Notes under the pieces: model-generated
Told to the model about the DNA's origin: nothing
The model's database searches: none
What the model saw: the letters and a program-made list of their open reading frames with translations, nothing else
Made by a program: the position numbers and the translations under genes
From: Microvirga sp. BSC39
GTDB taxonomy: Bacteria; Pseudomonadota; Alphaproteobacteria; Rhizobiales; Beijerinckiaceae
Direction: 5' to 3'
NCBI RefSeq assembly: GCF_000739015.1
Contig: NZ_JPUG01000076.1
Span: 124,001 to 188,000 of the forward strand
DNA length: 64,000 nucleotides
Part shown: in pieces, positions 52,455 through 62,036 of the stretch
Position numbering within the stretch: position 1 is the first letter of the stretch
How the letters are laid out: each line of letters starts with the position of its first letter

Positions 52455-53552
52455 ATGAAACCGGTACTCATCGTTCTTCTGCTGAATCTTCTGGCAATCG
52501 GCTCGTCTCACGCTCAGACCAAGGGGCATGGACTTTTCGATGTGGAGGCCCGCCGAGCCGCACTAGGGCAGTCGGCTTTCACAAGCGTACGTGCGGCTTG
52601 CCTTGCCATACCGCGAGATCCGGCATGGAGCAGCCTCAAACCGTTTGACCGCTTGAAGGCGACTGAAGGCTACGGGACGGACGGGACTGCCAATGATTAT
52701 GCCTGGGCCGTCATGGTGCTGACCGGGCGCGCGCTTGCGGGTGACGCAGCTTCAGAAGTCTCCCTACGTGATCTTCTGCTCGCCTGGGCGAGGGCAAAGG
52801 CCTTCACCGATACAGAGGTCGAGCACGATGCCTATTATGCCCTGAAGCGCGTCCTTTTGCCTACCGTGGTGGCATTTTCCGTCCTGCAGCGCGGGCTGGA
52901 TGAGGGACAGAAGTGGATGCTCGCCGACTGGATCGATCCTCTGGTCCGCAAGACCGATCGAGTTTTCGATGGCGTCGTCGACCGTAACAATCACCGTTAC
53001 CTCGCAGACAGCCTGCTGATGACGTGGGGAGCCGTCGTCAAGGACGAGGCTCTCTACGCCAAAGGATACGACCGGTACCGCGCGGTTCTAGCTGAGGCGC
53101 GTCCTGATGGAAGCCTTGCTCTGGAGACCAGGCGGGGCGCCAGGGCTCTCTGGTACATGCGACAGTCCCTGGCGAGCCTTACTGTGATGGCCGAGGTGGC
53201 TGCCACACGCGGCACCGACCTCTACGATCTTCGGGTCGGAGAGGTGAATTTCGACCGGATCGCGTCCTACCTTCTGAATGGCATAGCGGAGCCCAACGTC
53301 GTTATGGCTTATGCGTCCGAGAACTACATTCCGGGCGGGGAGACGGATGCCCGCCGCCAGGATCTTGGCTTCATCACGAAACGCAGCCACGGGCGGCACT
53401 ACATGGCCTGGGCCGAACCCCTGATGACACGTGATCGGGCAGGCCTCGCCACGAAAAGACTGAAGGCATTGTTCGTGCGCAACATCCGTTCGGATCGACC
53501 ACTCATCGATGAATTCGTCGGTGGCAATGCCACATGCTTCTGGGGACGCTGA
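52455..53552 (+). CDS. AlgL-like PL5 alginate lyase family protein
   Basis: The 365-residue protein has a signal peptide (1-20, ending SSHAQ) and the PL5 fold signatures: NNHRY (residues 178-182; Asn/His catalytic pair) and the RRGARALWYMRQSL block (about 226-239), where PL5 enzymes have R-A-L-x-Y-H-x-Y. The Arg is kept but the last Tyr, the catalytic acid in A1-III, is Gln here. It may be inactive or of altered activity. It follows the epimerase gene by 7 nt and overlaps the next by 1 nt. AlgL clears alginate from the periplasm. Confidence 0.8.
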   Translation: MKPVLIVLLLNLLAIGSSHAQTKGHGLFDVEARRAALGQSAFTSVRAACLAIPRDPAWSSLKPFDRLKATEGYGTDGTANDYAWAVMVLTGRALAGDAASEVSLRDLLLAWARAKAFTDTEVEHDAYYALKRVLLPTVVAFSVLQRGLDEGQKWMLADWIDPLVRKTDRVFDGVVDRNNHRYLADSLLMTWGAVVKDEALYAKGYDRYRAVLAEARPDGSLALETRRGARALWYMRQSLASLTVMAEVAATRGTDLYDLRVGEVNFDRIASYLLNGIAEPNVVMAYASENYIPGGETDARRQDLGFITKRSHGRHYMAWAEPLMTRDRAGLATKRLKALFVRNIRSDRPLIDEFVGGNATCFWGR

Positions 53553-56482
53553 TGGTTAGAGTCAAATCGCTCCTCACCAGCACTGTCGCAGTTTTCGCTG
53601 TGCTGTCGTGTTCGGCAGTTCAGGCGCAGGACTCAGCAAGTGCTGAACTCCAGGCTCGCTATCGCGCTGCAACGGCGAAGATGGAGGAATTGAAGCAGCG
53701 CACAGATCCCAATGCTCTCGTCGAACAAGCGCAACTGCTTCAGGATGGAGTTCCGGTCAGCGAAACCAACCCTCTCAAATCTCGTCGCTTCGAGGAGGCA
53801 GAGCGCCTTTACGACCGGGCGCTCGCAACGCCAGGAGCCCACTGGCCCTCTGCTGCTGTGCGCCGGGCCAAGCTAATCCTGTCGCGGGATAAAGACCAGC
53901 CTTCCATTCAGAGGGCGATGGACCTCCTGCGCCGCGCAGCAGCGCTGCAGAACCATGAGGCGGCCTTCCTTCTGGCCGGCTTGATGGAAGCGGGTCTCGG
54001 AGGGAAGCGCGACCTCGAAGCAGCAAGAAATCTCTACCAGATCGCTCTGCGCTCGGGGCACGGTCCCTCGGGACTTGCTCTTGCGCGGCTGGAGACGGAA
54101 CCCGCCAAGGCAAACGTGTTTGCAACGCAGGGATTACGGCTTCTCTTTCAGGAAGCCAGGCAAGGGTCCGCCGAAGCGGCAAGAACATTGGCCGATCACT
54201 ACAGGGCGACGGGTGACGGGCCAGAGCGCCTGAGCGCCGCGATCGAGTGGTATCAGCGGGCCATTGAACTCGGCGATGCGGAGGCTGCCTTGCAGTTGGG
54301 GCGCCTTCGCGTCGATCCGAAGTCGCCCCTGCGGCAGCCGCAGGAGGCCCGGAACGCATTCGTGAAGGCTGCCGAGCGCGGTTCGGTCGAAGCTGCCATG
54401 GTTCTTGCGGAGGACCCTTATAATGGCGCCGCTCTCGGTGTTCAAAACAGTGTCGCGGATGTGTGGCTCAACCGCGCCATTGAGACGAAAGCTCCTCGCG
54501 CGCTGGTCCTGGCAGCAGAGATCCGCAGCCAGTTTGGCGATGAGGGACGAACAGCTGCCAAGAGCCTTCTGCACGAGGCGCTGCAGCGGGTGGATGACGA
54601 TGTAACGGCGCTCCTGGCTCTTGGGCGTCATGTGCGCGATGGCGTTCTGATCGAGCGCGATGTTCCGCTTGCCCTGAAGCTCTTCGACAGAGCAGCGGCG
54701 GGCGACAACACGACGGCCTTTTATGAGTTCGCCCGTACCGCTCTGAGCCACCAGGATGCCGTTGCGGACGGAATGCTAAAATCAGCCGTCGACCGTCTCA
54801 GAACTGCCGCCGATCGCGGGCACGTCAAGGCTGCCGTCGCAATGGGCGACGCGCTGCTCCTCGGCCAGGGTGTCCCGGAATCACAAGCCGCAGCCATGGA
54901 ATGGTATCAGCGAGCAGCGGCCAGCGGATCTCCCGTTGCCTATATCCGCCTTGGAGATGTCTATGCTGCCCGCTCCGCAGGATTGGAGGCGCCACAGGCC
55001 CTGGAATGGTACCGCAAGGCGGCGGAAGCCAACAGCGCAATCGGGATGGTTCGCCTCGGCAAGATGTTCAACGAGGGCAGGGGGGTGCCTCAGGATCAGG
55101 CGCTTGCCGCCACATGGTTCAGCCGCGCGGCCGCCGCAGGCAGCGGTGCCGCAATGGTGGAGTTGAGTTCTCTCTACTCCCGCGCTGGGGGACCGGGACA
55201 TTTCAATCTGGCTCGCGATTCACTCGAGAAGGCGATCCGTGCCGGTGATACCCGTGCGCCTATCGCCTTGGCCAAGCTTTACCTTGTGCGCGGGGAGCGT
55301 ACCCTCGCCGAGATGACGCTCAAGAGGTCCGCAGACAGCGGCAGCGCGGAAGCCGCACTGAATCTGGCGGAGCTCTATTTGTCCGGACAGGCGACTGCGG
55401 AACAACAAGGCGCCGCGCGCCGGTGGCTCTCCATTGCCGAGAAGGCCATGGCGCATGATGACGGTCAGGTCAGTAGGATCGCCTCGATGTATCTGCGGCT
55501 CCCCGACGCAGGATCCACTGAGCACGGTTCATCTGCGCTGGAAGCGTTGGTCAGAAAGAATAACCCGGAAGCAATGACGTTGCTGGCAACGGCACTTCTG
55601 CATGGAACCGGCATCCAGCGCGATCCGGCGAGGGCCGAAGCTTTGTTCCGCCGCGCCATTCAGCTCGGACATGACGGTGCGCGCTTTATTCTGGCCAAGG
55701 CGTATCGGGATGGCGATGGGCTGCAGCGCGACCCTGCTCGTGCATTCGCACTCTATCGGGAGATCTACAGGGAAGAACCAGGCGATACAAAAATTCAGAT
55801 CGCTTTGGGGGATGCCTATGCCCGTGGTGAAGGGGTCGCTCCGAACCGGCGTCTGGCTGCTGAATTCTACACGCAGGCGGCCCGTCAGGGAGATCCGGAT
55901 GGGCAGGTTCGACTTGGGACTGCATATCTCTATGGCGCAGGAGTGGATCGCGACAGCCAGAAGTCAGATCATTGGCTTTCCCGCGCGGGCGAAGCAGGGG
56001 TGATTGAAGCAAAAGTTGAACTCGGCAGCGCGAAACTGTCTGGCCTTGCAGCGACGGTCGATGCAGAGGGAGCTTTTGCTTCCTACCTCCGCGCCGCAGA
56101 GGCGGGCTCGCAAGTCGCGATGATCGAGGTTGCACGCGCTCTGATGAAGGGCTTTGGAACTCTCGCTGACCCGGCTCTGGCGAAGACCTGGCTGGAGCGG
56201 GCTGCTGCTCTCGGATCGCCCGATGCGATGTTCGAGCTCCACCGTCTGTACGATGTCGGGACGAAGCCCAATGCTCGGGAGGCTGAGCGGTGGCTCAGGC
56301 AGGCGGCGCAGAGCGGCCACGCCGCCGCCATGTACCGCCTTGCACTTCGCCATCAGCAAGGAGCCTCCGAGCAAGACAAGACGATGGCTCGTGAGTGGCT
56401 CGAAAAGGCTGCTCGGGCCGGCCATTCGCAGGCTGCCAAGGCACTTCAGAAGCTTGGTGCATCGGCAGCAACACCAGGATGA
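53552..56482 (+). CDS. periplasmic Sel1-repeat protein 1
   Basis: The 976-residue product has a signal peptide (about 1-26, AVQAQ) and about twenty Sel1/TPR-like repeats across the rest, seen as recurring A...LG..Y..G.GV..D...A..W...AA..G patterns. Sel1 proteins act as scaffolds. AlgK of Pseudomonas is a smaller Sel1/TPR lipoprotein that links the alginate export machinery; this protein may fill such a role, by inference. Its start overlaps the lyase stop codon (TGATG). Confidence 0.75.
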   Translation: MVRVKSLLTSTVAVFAVLSCSAVQAQDSASAELQARYRAATAKMEELKQRTDPNALVEQAQLLQDGVPVSETNPLKSRRFEEAERLYDRALATPGAHWPSAAVRRAKLILSRDKDQPSIQRAMDLLRRAAALQNHEAAFLLAGLMEAGLGGKRDLEAARNLYQIALRSGHGPSGLALARLETEPAKANVFATQGLRLLFQEARQGSAEAARTLADHYRATGDGPERLSAAIEWYQRAIELGDAEAALQLGRLRVDPKSPLRQPQEARNAFVKAAERGSVEAAMVLAEDPYNGAALGVQNSVADVWLNRAIETKAPRALVLAAEIRSQFGDEGRTAAKSLLHEALQRVDDDVTALLALGRHVRDGVLIERDVPLALKLFDRAAAGDNTTAFYEFARTALSHQDAVADGMLKSAVDRLRTAADRGHVKAAVAMGDALLLGQGVPESQAAAMEWYQRAAASGSPVAYIRLGDVYAARSAGLEAPQALEWYRKAAEANSAIGMVRLGKMFNEGRGVPQDQALAATWFSRAAAAGSGAAMVELSSLYSRAGGPGHFNLARDSLEKAIRAGDTRAPIALAKLYLVRGERTLAEMTLKRSADSGSAEAALNLAELYLSGQATAEQQGAARRWLSIAEKAMAHDDGQVSRIASMYLRLPDAGSTEHGSSALEALVRKNNPEAMTLLATALLHGTGIQRDPARAEALFRRAIQLGHDGARFILAKAYRDGDGLQRDPARAFALYREIYREEPGDTKIQIALGDAYARGEGVAPNRRLAAEFYTQAARQGDPDGQVRLGTAYLYGAGVDRDSQKSDHWLSRAGEAGVIEAKVELGSAKLSGLAATVDAEGAFASYLRAAEAGSQVAMIEVARALMKGFGTLADPALAKTWLERAAALGSPDAMFELHRLYDVGTKPNAREAERWLRQAAQSGHAAAMYRLALRHQQGASEQDKTMAREWLEKAARAGHSQAAKALQKLGASAATPG

Positions 56483-56494
56483 GAGGCTGACGAC

Positions 56495-59407
56495 GTGGCA
56501 GCGAGTGTGACACAGCGAACCTCAAGACAGGTTCAGGCAGAGCGGGCCGTGACAATGACGATCCTCACCCGTTCCACCGGCACGAAAGTAGGAAACGGCA
56601 TGGTGCAATCCTTAGCGACTCTTGCCGGAACGGCATTGACCGCGATCATGGTGATCGTCGGTTCTGCCGAGGCCCAGGTCCCGTCGCCTCAACCTCTGGC
56701 ACCCACCTCGGACTTCAGCAAGATCTGCTCGCCAGCTCCGAAGCCCTTTCTGACGCGGGATTGGAGCCAATGGGACAAGTCCCAGCCGGTCATCGACCCT
56801 GAGGAGATGTATGACGCGGCGATTGCGTATGCGGAGGGAAGTGCCTCTCTCAAGCGCGATCCGGTCACGGCGAAACGCCTGCTTGAAGACCTTTCCGACA
56901 GGTCATGGGCAGGGCGAGGCCGGGCTCACTACCGCCTCGGTAAACTGCTTCTCGAGCCCGTTGCAGGACCTGTCGACCCTGAACGAGCCGCAACGCACCT
57001 TGCGACAGCCTCATCCATGCTGAACCTGGATGCGTCCGTCCTTCTGGCGGAGCTTCATGAGCAAGGCCGCATCGGCCGTGCCAGCCTGGCAGAGGCTGAA
57101 CGTCTTCTTCGTGCCGCATCTACGGCAGGTCATGTCGACGGTCTTATTGCCTTAGCCCGGCTTCAGCGCAGCGGACGGCTTGGCACGGCTCCTCAGGCTG
57201 GAACCAGCGATCTGATCACTCTTGCCCTGCAGTCCCTTCACGGCGACCTGAGCAGGGGACGGTGCTCCGCGCTTTATCGCATCGGGCTCATTCTCAGCGA
57301 CGAAAGCCTCGTTCCGGGCGGCTTGCAGGAGGCGATCAAATGGTTTGAGGCTGGCGCCCGCCAAGGCGACACAAACGCCGACCTGGCTCTCGCCGAGATC
57401 TACCTGCAGGAGCGTGTCAAGGCTACTCCGGATCGATTCATCCGTCACCTCGAGCGAGCTGCGGAAGGTGGCAGGCCACGCGCCATGACTCTGCTCGGCG
57501 AACGTCTCATGCTCGGAGGTAAAGCGCCCAAGGATGTCCCGAAAGGCATTGCATGGCTGGAGCGTGCCGGCCTCAATGCGGATCCTGAAGCGTACAAGCT
57601 TCTTTCTCGCCACTACCGGGGGGAGTTCGGAGCTGCTCCCGATCTGCCGAAGGCCGCGGATGCCCTCCTGAAAGCAAGCCGGCTGCCAAGCCACAGCACG
57701 AGCATCCTTGTCGGTCTTGCGCGGCTCTATGCCATCGGAGTGAGTGGCCAGCCCGACGTCAAGGCGGCGCTGACCTACTATCGTCAGGCCGCTGATAGGG
57801 GCGATGTGGGAGCCCTGACCGATATGGCAAAACTTCTGTTGAGCCATCCGCAGGAGGGATCCCCGGAGACTCCCTTGCGACTGCTCAAGGAGGCGGCCGC
57901 CCGAAACCATCCGGAAGCCATGGGGGTTCTCGCGGAGCTTTATGCCTGCAGCACGATCGTCCCGCCCGATGCCTCTCAAGCAAGGGCCTGGCTGGATCGT
58001 GCAGCGGAGATGGGGCATGTCCGCAGCATTCTGGCGGTTGCATCCCAAAATGCAGCCGATCAAGGATCAGCTCATAAGAGCGCAGCGGCTCTCCTTCGCG
58101 CTGCAGAGCGAGACGACCGGGAAAGCATGGTTCTGCTCGCCCATGCTTTTCGGTCGGGACTGGGTGTGAAGCAGGATAGTCAGGCAGCTGATCGCTGGCG
58201 GGGTGCTGCGCTTGCACCGGGGGAGGGACGGTCCCGTGCGCTGCTTCTCCTGGCCCGCAGGATCCTGAGCGGTGAGGAAGGCAATCGGGATGACGGTGCA
58301 GCAAAAGCGCTTCTCGAGCAGGCCGCGCAGGAAGGGGAGCCGGGCGCCCAGTTCGAGCTTGGACGCCTTCTGATCGGGCACCGGGGGGATAGGGCGCATC
58401 TGCTGCAGGGCTTGCAGCTTCTCCAGGCTGCCGCAGCCTCCGGAAATGCCGCAGCCATGCTGGCGCTGTCCGAGGCCCCGGCCGATCTGCTGTCTTCGAC
58501 CGGGAGGACTGCACAGGACTGGAAGAGAGCGGCAGCAGAGGCGGGCAATGTTCGAGCGGCGATCGCCCTCGCGTCGAGTGCAAAGGAGGCGGGGGACGCA
58601 GCACGTTGGCTTTCGCGTGCTGAGACGCTTCCGGTCTGCGGAGCCCGGGATATGGTCGAACTTGCGCAAGCCTATCATAAGGTGACCGGCCCTCAGCATC
58701 CTGAGCGCGCACGGTACTGGATGGAAAAAGCCCTTAGCAATCTTAACAGCGGTCCGAAGGATCCTGCCGCATTGTTTGCGGCGGGGCGAGCCATGATCGA
58801 TGGTGTTGGCGGAATGGCTGACAAAGAGGCAGCCATCAACCAGATCAAGCTTTCTGCCGATGCCGGACGGCCTGATGCAATGCGCTACCTGGGACGCGGC
58901 TATATATCCGGTCAGTTCGGTGAGCAGAGCATGCAGATGGCCGTCGAATGGTTGTCGAAGGCTCTGCGCAGTGGGGACGGCAGCGTGGCCGCCGATCTCT
59001 CCCGCCTGGCTGCTATGCCTGGCAGCGAGGGAACTGCGGCAATTGCCGTCTTGAAGGAGAGCGCAGAGAGCGGCTTGGCGCCCGCCATGCGGGAATACGG
59101 CCGCAGCCTGCAACTCGGCCTGGGGATGGCTCCACAACCGGATATCGGCGCCTCCTGGTTGCGAAAAGCCGCAGAGGCTGGCGATACTGCCGCAATGAAG
59201 GAACTTTCCCGCGCCTATGCGTCCGGTTATGGCGTCGAACTTTCAGCCAGCGCCAGCACTGAATGGCTGCAACGGGCTGCACGGGCCGGCGATGCAGAGG
59301 CCATGCAAGGCTTGAGCCTTGCCATGACCCTCGGCTTTGGGACGGATGTGGATCCTATCGCAGCACAGGAATGGTTGAAGACAGCCGAAGGGGCGACCCG
59401 GAAGTGA
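56495..59407 (+). CDS. periplasmic Sel1-repeat protein 2
   Basis: The 970-residue product (starting GTG 56495 with GAGAGG upstream) has a signal-like hydrophobic segment near residues 36-62 (ending SAEAQ) and then many Sel1-like repeats to the end. Internal starts at ATG 56555 or 56600 would give a neater signal peptide. The sequence is clearly related in style to the preceding protein. It lies 12 nt after it in the same operon, so a role in polymer handling is inferred. Confidence 0.72.
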   Translation: MAASVTQRTSRQVQAERAVTMTILTRSTGTKVGNGMVQSLATLAGTALTAIMVIVGSAEAQVPSPQPLAPTSDFSKICSPAPKPFLTRDWSQWDKSQPVIDPEEMYDAAIAYAEGSASLKRDPVTAKRLLEDLSDRSWAGRGRAHYRLGKLLLEPVAGPVDPERAATHLATASSMLNLDASVLLAELHEQGRIGRASLAEAERLLRAASTAGHVDGLIALARLQRSGRLGTAPQAGTSDLITLALQSLHGDLSRGRCSALYRIGLILSDESLVPGGLQEAIKWFEAGARQGDTNADLALAEIYLQERVKATPDRFIRHLERAAEGGRPRAMTLLGERLMLGGKAPKDVPKGIAWLERAGLNADPEAYKLLSRHYRGEFGAAPDLPKAADALLKASRLPSHSTSILVGLARLYAIGVSGQPDVKAALTYYRQAADRGDVGALTDMAKLLLSHPQEGSPETPLRLLKEAAARNHPEAMGVLAELYACSTIVPPDASQARAWLDRAAEMGHVRSILAVASQNAADQGSAHKSAAALLRAAERDDRESMVLLAHAFRSGLGVKQDSQAADRWRGAALAPGEGRSRALLLLARRILSGEEGNRDDGAAKALLEQAAQEGEPGAQFELGRLLIGHRGDRAHLLQGLQLLQAAAASGNAAAMLALSEAPADLLSSTGRTAQDWKRAAAEAGNVRAAIALASSAKEAGDAARWLSRAETLPVCGARDMVELAQAYHKVTGPQHPERARYWMEKALSNLNSGPKDPAALFAAGRAMIDGVGGMADKEAAINQIKLSADAGRPDAMRYLGRGYISGQFGEQSMQMAVEWLSKALRSGDGSVAADLSRLAAMPGSEGTAAIAVLKESAESGLAPAMREYGRSLQLGLGMAPQPDIGASWLRKAAEAGDTAAMKELSRAYASGYGVELSASASTEWLQRAARAGDAEAMQGLSLAMTLGFGTDVDPIAAQEWLKTAEGATRK

Positions 59408-59467
59408 ACTAGCCTTTGGAACGTAGAGCGGATGTGACCGTCTATATTGGGCGGTTTGGAGATACAA

Positions 59468-60805
59468 ATGATGAGAACAACCCGAATTGTGCTCCTGAGC
59501 TCCCTTGTGATGAGCATTGCGCCGGGCGTGATGGCAGCTTCCAATCCGGGCACCAGAACACAGCCGCGCCCATCCCAGGCTGCCGTTCCAACCTCTCCGC
59601 CGACTCAGGCTCAGCTCAAGGCCATGTCCACCATGCGGCTTCTGAAGCTCGGACAGAAGGCGCTGACCGTGGAGATGGACACGCAGGATTTTGTGACCGG
59701 GCTCGACGCCGTGAAGATCGCGTCCGCACGTGGAGACCGCGAGGCGACGCGCCTCATGGCCAAGATCATGGCTCGCCATCAGATCATTCTCGGAGCGGAC
59801 GTTCGCGCAAGGCTTGAACGGCGTTTCCGCTTCGAGGCTCTTCGGGGGGCATCGAGTTCGGTTCTCGCCATCGCCAGCATGTATGACCGCGGCGACGGAG
59901 TCCCGGCCGATACGAAGAAAGCGGCGGAGTGGTATCTGTGGGCTGCACGGGTCGGGCATGAGCGGGCCATGGCGCACGTGGCCTATGCCTATGGCACGGG
60001 CCGCGGATTGGAGCGCAACGAGGGCACTGCCTTGAAATGGCTGGAAGGTGTGAACGAGGGGCGCCAGCGGAGCACTCTTCTTGAGATCGGGTGGGCTCTC
60101 GTGTTGAGCACGGAAGGCTCAAAAGATATGCCGGCCGCTCTCCGGTTCTTCGAGCGCGCCGCCCAGATCAAGCCCAGCACCGTCTATCAGGTCGCTCTCG
60201 ATCTCGAGAGAGGAGCGCGGGGTGTCCAGGATCGCGAAGCCGCGGGCCACCTGATCCGGGTTGCCGCCGAACGGGGTGACAGCGGCGCTGCCACTCATCT
60301 GGCCAATGCACTCTCGGGCAGCAGCGACGTCGAGGATCAGCGGCGAGCGGTGCAGTGGTATGGCCTTGCCGCTCAGGACAAGACCAATATCGCAGCTGGA
60401 CAAAGCCTCTCGCGCCTCCTTGCGCTGCGGCCGCAAGGGGGGCTTGTGTCGGACATTGTCGCAGCTCTGGAAAAGGCAAAGGCGGCCGGCAATACTGAAG
60501 CACTGATCGGCCTCGCCCACGCCTACTCGGAAGGCATCGGCGTCGATGCCTCGCCAGAGAGAGCCGCCACCCTGCTGCAGGTAGCCTCGGACGCGGGACA
60601 TGCAGAGGCGAAGTACAAATTAGGGCTCATGTATAAATCGGGTTTAGGCGTCACGGCCGATCTCAACAAGGCGGTCGAGCTCATGACAAGCGCCCGGGAC
60701 AGCGGCTACCCTCTTGCTGCCGTAACCCTGGGCTCGATGATGGAGCCAGTCACGACAAACTCTGTCGGGGAGCCTGCTCAAGCAAGTGAAGCTGCCGTGC
60801 AGTGA
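59468..60805 (+). CDS. periplasmic Sel1-repeat protein 3 (AlgK-sized)
   Basis: The 445-residue product has a signal peptide (about 1-24, PGVMAA), a Pro/Gln-rich linker and about eight Sel1-type repeats (for example YDRGDGVPADTKKAAEWYLW and AYSEGIGVDASPERAATLL). It is close in size to AlgK of Pseudomonas (about 475 residues), but no lipobox Cys is seen. Start ATG 59468 follows GGAGATACAA. It is the last gene of the operon. The 60-nt gap before it contains no terminator. Confidence 0.72.
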   Translation: MMRTTRIVLLSSLVMSIAPGVMAASNPGTRTQPRPSQAAVPTSPPTQAQLKAMSTMRLLKLGQKALTVEMDTQDFVTGLDAVKIASARGDREATRLMAKIMARHQIILGADVRARLERRFRFEALRGASSSVLAIASMYDRGDGVPADTKKAAEWYLWAARVGHERAMAHVAYAYGTGRGLERNEGTALKWLEGVNEGRQRSTLLEIGWALVLSTEGSKDMPAALRFFERAAQIKPSTVYQVALDLERGARGVQDREAAGHLIRVAAERGDSGAATHLANALSGSSDVEDQRRAVQWYGLAAQDKTNIAAGQSLSRLLALRPQGGLVSDIVAALEKAKAAGNTEALIGLAHAYSEGIGVDASPERAATLLQVASDAGHAEAKYKLGLMYKSGLGVTADLNKAVELMTSARDSGYPLAAVTLGSMMEPVTTNSVGEPAQASEAAVQ

Positions 60806-61184
60806 CCTAGTCTTGAGCGAAAACACCTGATGTCACTTGTTCCAACACATGTGATGCAGTGCATGTGCTCATCTTCCTATGGAGCACAGACTTTCTTATG
60901 CCGGCAAAGACCGTTGTTCTACTCAAGGCGAATGTTGTCCCATTGATGTAGACGCCGGACTAATTTCAAGATGAGTAAACGTTTTAGTATATCGCGTTTC
61001 TATATTGTTCGATTATGAACCATCCTAAGAGTGAAGCTTGATCCCGTCTAAATTATAGCGAACAATATTCGCGGCGGTGTTCTGTTCTACCTCCTAAGCA
61101 TAGTTCTTTACCTCTTTATTAGGGATGTTTGATGAAGGGCTAAATTGTAGAATCGGAGGTAATCTCTGCGGAAAGGCACATCGC
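60806..61184. other. intergenic region after the operon, AT-rich toward the next gene
   Basis: A 379-nt gap with no gene I can support. It contains the palindrome CACATGTG (60847-60854) and an AT-rich stretch around 60960-61070 with GTTC/GAAC dyad arms at 61007-61020, likely the promoter region of the regulator that follows. Confidence 0.45.
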
Positions 61185-61952
61185 ATGTCGAACCTGTTGC
61201 CGGTCACCACTGTCTTGAGCTGCAAGAACTCAATGCTCCGCGAAGGCTTGAAGCACGTTCTATCAAGCACTCGCTTCAAGCTTCGTTCGGAGGGAATGAC
61301 CCGCGACGAGATCATTCTGGATCAGGATGTGCCGGGTTCGTCCTTTCTTGTCATCCTCGATGCGAATCTTTTCCCTTCGAGGCTGGCTCATGCGATATCC
61401 TCCATCAAGGACCAGTATCCTCAGGCGCGAGTTGTCATTCTCTCCGACAGCTTCAACCTCGATGACATGAAGTCAGCGTTCCAGTCAGGGGCAGATGGCT
61501 ACTGCCTTGCGACGACGGGCTGTGAGGCTCTGATCAAGTACCTCGATCTTGTGATGCTGGGTGAGTTGGTTTTCCCATCAGCTGCGTTCCTCAGCGCGAT
61601 CTCGGATACCCAGTGCGAGGCAGATGTAAAGGAGCCTCTGGCGATCACCGTTCTTCCCACTCATGCTCCTTTGGGTCTTGAGATCCATGACTCACCCATA
61701 CGGACGCTTTCGAGTAGGGAATCCGAAATCCTTCAGTGCCTGATGCAGGGGGCGCCGAACAAGGTGATTGCACGCAAGCTCGATGTGGCGGAGGCAACAG
61801 TCAAAGTGCACATCAAGGCCATTCTCCGCAAGATCCGGGTTGCCAACCGAACGCAGGCTGCCATGTGGGCCGTCAATCATCTCTCTTCCGGTAGAAGCGA
61901 GGATTTGGCTCTCTCTTCTGGTGAAGGGCTGGCGTTACAGAGTCTGCGCTGA
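61185..61952 (+). CDS. NarL/LuxR-type regulator with degenerate receiver (1)
   Basis: The 255-residue protein has a receiver-like N-terminal domain and a LuxR HTH (about residues 172-230, LSSRESEILQCLMQGAPNKVIARKLDVAEATVKVH). In the receiver the acidic pair is replaced by Cys-Lys (LSCKNSM) and the conserved Lys by Ala (CLATTG), though the Asp in VILDANL remains, so phosphorylation as in normal response regulators is doubtful. A close paralogue is at 62450. Both lie after the alginate-type operon and may control it. Confidence 0.85.
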   Translation: MSNLLPVTTVLSCKNSMLREGLKHVLSSTRFKLRSEGMTRDEIILDQDVPGSSFLVILDANLFPSRLAHAISSIKDQYPQARVVILSDSFNLDDMKSAFQSGADGYCLATTGCEALIKYLDLVMLGELVFPSAAFLSAISDTQCEADVKEPLAITVLPTHAPLGLEIHDSPIRTLSSRESEILQCLMQGAPNKVIARKLDVAEATVKVHIKAILRKIRVANRTQAAMWAVNHLSSGRSEDLALSSGEGLALQSLR

Positions 61953-61996
61953 ACCATGTCCTGGGTGTAGCGGAATACGAATGGCTTGAGCCGGTC

Positions 61997-62036
61997 GCAG
62001 TCGAATGCAATCCCCATCGGAGGTGCATTCGACTGC
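61997..62036. repeat. 13-bp perfect inverted repeat
   Basis: Arms GCAGTCGAATGCA (61997-62009) and TGCATTCGACTGC (62024-62036) with a 14-nt loop, 44 nt after the first NarL-type gene. No T-run follows, so it may be a protein-binding site or a mild terminator. The rest of 61953-62449 has no gene; it contains AACAATTGTT (62332-62341) and GTTAC-gat-GTAAC (62300-62312) dyads near the second regulator. Confidence 0.8.

Noticed and set aside
53552..60805. Repeats in the Sel1 genes as a CRISPR or DNA repeat array
   Set aside because: The repetition is at protein level with divergent DNA sequence and open frames; there are no identical spaced units.
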